In this document: positions 5,102-6,124 of the stretch, in pieces
Layout: the number at the start of each line of letters is the position of its first letter
Position numbering within the stretch: the first letter of the stretch is position 1
Source: Parcubacteria group bacterium CG11_big_fil_rev_8_21_14_0_20_39_22
Lineage (GTDB): Bacteria; Patescibacteriota; Minisyncoccia; Phycocordibacterales; GCA-002787175
NCBI GenBank assembly: GCA_002787175.1
Contig: PCWC01000030.1
Location: 1-6,124, forward strand
Direction of reading: 5' to 3'
DNA length: 6,124 bases
Made by a program: the position numbers and the translations under genes
The notes under the pieces: generated by a model
Seen by the model: only the letters and a program-made list of their open reading frames with translations
What the model was told of the DNA's origin: nothing
The model's database searches: none

Positions 5102-5959
5102 ATGATTGGAAGCAATCAAAATGAGCTTGAACGGGATGAGAAGATTGATGTCTTACACAGTATTCCGTTCTTTATCGTTCACGCGATAGGGATCGTGGGC
5201 CCGTTTTTCACGGGCATAAGCAAGGTGGCCGTAGTGGTTGCTTTGTCTTTGTACTTTATCAGAATGTTCTTTGTTACGGGGATCGGACACCGATACTTCT
5301 CACATAAGAGTTATCGGGTCATGGTGTGTCCTAAGGTTACTCAGGGCTTAATGGCCTTTTTGTTCACGACGTGTGTGCAAAAGGGTGCGGTATGGTGGGC
5401 ATCTCATCATCGTCACCATCATAAACACTCCGATAAGCCAGAAGACGTACACTCGCGAAAATTGCGAGGACTGTACTGGTCTCACATAGGATGGATACTT
5501 TGTCCGAAGTATCACTCAACGAACGAAAAGCTTGTCGGGGACTTAAAAAAATACCCTGAGTTAATGTTCTTTGAGAGGTTTCATCTTTTAGGGCCTGTTG
5601 TTCTTGCGGTCTTATGCGCAATATTAGGATTATGGCTCGGTCCTCAATGGGGAACAAGCTGGATTCAGATGCTCGTGGTTGGATTTTTCACGAGTACGGT
5701 ACTGTTGTGGCACGGAACCTTCGCAATCAATTCCTTTGCTCACATGATTGGATCGCAAAGATTCAATACTGGAGATGAGAGCAGGAATTCTTTTTTCCTT
5801 GCGATCTTGACCTTAGGTGAAGGGTGGCACAATAACCATCATCACGCTCAGAATCGTGAGGCACAAGCACTTATGTGGTGGGAGTATCCTTTCGATGTAA
5901 CTCACTGTATTATCCGTATCGCGGAGCTCGCTGGATTTGTCCAGATTAAAAAGCGATAA
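5102..5959 (+). CDS. acyl-CoA-type (delta-9-like) fatty acid desaturase
   Basis: The 285-residue integral membrane di-iron enzyme introduces a double bond into a fatty acyl chain using O2 and electrons from a carrier. The three histidine boxes are intact: HRYFSH (63-68), HRHHH (103-107) within WWASHHRHHHKHSD, and HNNHH (243-247) within GEGWHNNHHH. Further family ligands are visible at DVH (His117), SHIGW (His128) and NSFAHMIGSQRF (His214). This is the stearoyl-CoA desaturase-like group of the FA_desaturase family. Hydrophobic spans lie at about 21-38, 41-59, 82-99, 163-180 and 186-208. Length is normal for bacterial members. ATG 5102 is chosen because of the strong Shine-Dalgarno site and promoter; an in-frame ATG at 5024 lies upstream of the -10 box. 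The gene is transcribed alone, from its own promoter to its own terminator. Substrate (acyl-CoA, acyl-ACP or lipid) and double-bond position cannot be told from sequence. Confidence 0.93.
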   Translation: MIGSNQNELERDEKIDVLHSIPFFIVHAIGIVGPFFTGISKVAVVVALSLYFIRMFFVTGIGHRYFSHKSYRVMVCPKVTQGLMAFLFTTCVQKGAVWWASHHRHHHKHSDKPEDVHSRKLRGLYWSHIGWILCPKYHSTNEKLVGDLKKYPELMFFERFHLLGPVVLAVLCAILGLWLGPQWGTSWIQMLVVGFFTSTVLLWHGTFAINSFAHMIGSQRFNTGDESRNSFFLAILTLGEGWHNNHHHAQNREAQALMWWEYPFDVTHCIIRIAELAGFVQIKKR

Positions 5960-5976
5960 CATCAATTGGTGTTTTT
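5959..5976 (+). terminator. weak hairpin with short T-run just after the desaturase stop
   Basis: ACATC-AATT-GGTGT (5959-5972) can form a five-pair stem with one wobble, followed by TTTT. It is marginal alone and may act together with the strong terminator 15 bp downstream. Confidence 0.3.
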
Positions 5977-5989
5977 GCTTATACATTCG

Positions 5990-6021
5990 CAACCCCTGAC
6001 GCCAAGTCCGGGGTTGTTTTT
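5990..6021 (+). terminator. intrinsic terminator of the desaturase gene
   Basis: A perfect seven-pair stem CAACCCC (5990-5996) / GGGGTTG (6010-6016) with a 13-base loop is followed at once by TTTTT (6017-6021). The T-run exists only on the + strand, so it is not bidirectional. Confidence 0.88.
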
Positions 6022-6124
6022 CCTTGTGCAATAAGAATATTTGGCATAAGGTACATAAACGTACTCCTAAAACACACAATCTAACTTGCAGTTAAGCCAT
6101 ACTTTGGGTATTTTTTAAACACCA
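6022..6124. other. right-end spacer, no supported gene
   Basis: No coding region is visible in the last 103 bases. A possible promoter for a gene beyond the window is TTGCAG (6086-6091), a 17-bp spacer and TATTTT (6109-6114), which is weak evidence. GTAC repeats at 6052-6055 and 6061-6064 form a small symmetrical element of unknown meaning. Confidence 0.4.

Noticed and set aside
5813..6079. Minus-strand open frame over the desaturase end and terminator
   Set aside because: It is antisense to the conserved third histidine box and crosses the terminator stem, with no start signals.

Overview
The window is AT-rich bacterial DNA read with the standard genetic code: TGA is used as a stop, and no gene needs it recoded. 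Small genes, mostly poor Shine-Dalgarno sites, spacers full of degenerate dispersed repeats and the copper gene set suggest a Patescibacteria/CPR genome, perhaps of the Parcubacteria group. That assignment is an inference from style and remembered sequence flavour; no rRNA or marker gene is present to prove it.

Layout, left to right, all genes on the + strand. (1) Positions 1-328 hold a decayed gene tail (about 1-219), a 34-bp tandem duplication and repeats shared with the other spacers. (2) Positions 329-2341 are a five-gene copper-type operon. A CsoR-type operator/promoter lies directly upstream of csoR. It is followed by a small membrane protein with a predicted N-terminal His after signal cleavage, a membrane-anchored DUF411/CopG-like copper protein, a membrane protein with a HCPLC motif after its signal peptide, and a four-helix membrane protein with a CALC motif whose start overlaps the previous stop (ATGA). 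(3) Positions 2342-2628 are a repeat-rich spacer. (4) Positions 2629-4677 encode a CopB-like (CPH) P1B-type copper ATPase with a His-rich N-terminus. (5) Positions 4678-5036 are a second repeat-rich spacer. (6) Positions 5037-6021 are a self-contained unit: promoter, strong Shine-Dalgarno site, acyl-CoA-type fatty acid desaturase and intrinsic terminator. (7) The last 100 bases hold no supported gene.

Working model (inference): the CsoR-like repressor senses copper and releases its own promoter. The ATPase exports copper across the membrane, and the DUF411 protein handles copper on the outer face. The three unrecognised small membrane proteins, two with CxxC motifs and two with a predicted mature N-terminal histidine, are the most likely place for undescribed biology. 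The desaturase appears to be an independent transcription unit concerned with membrane lipid unsaturation.
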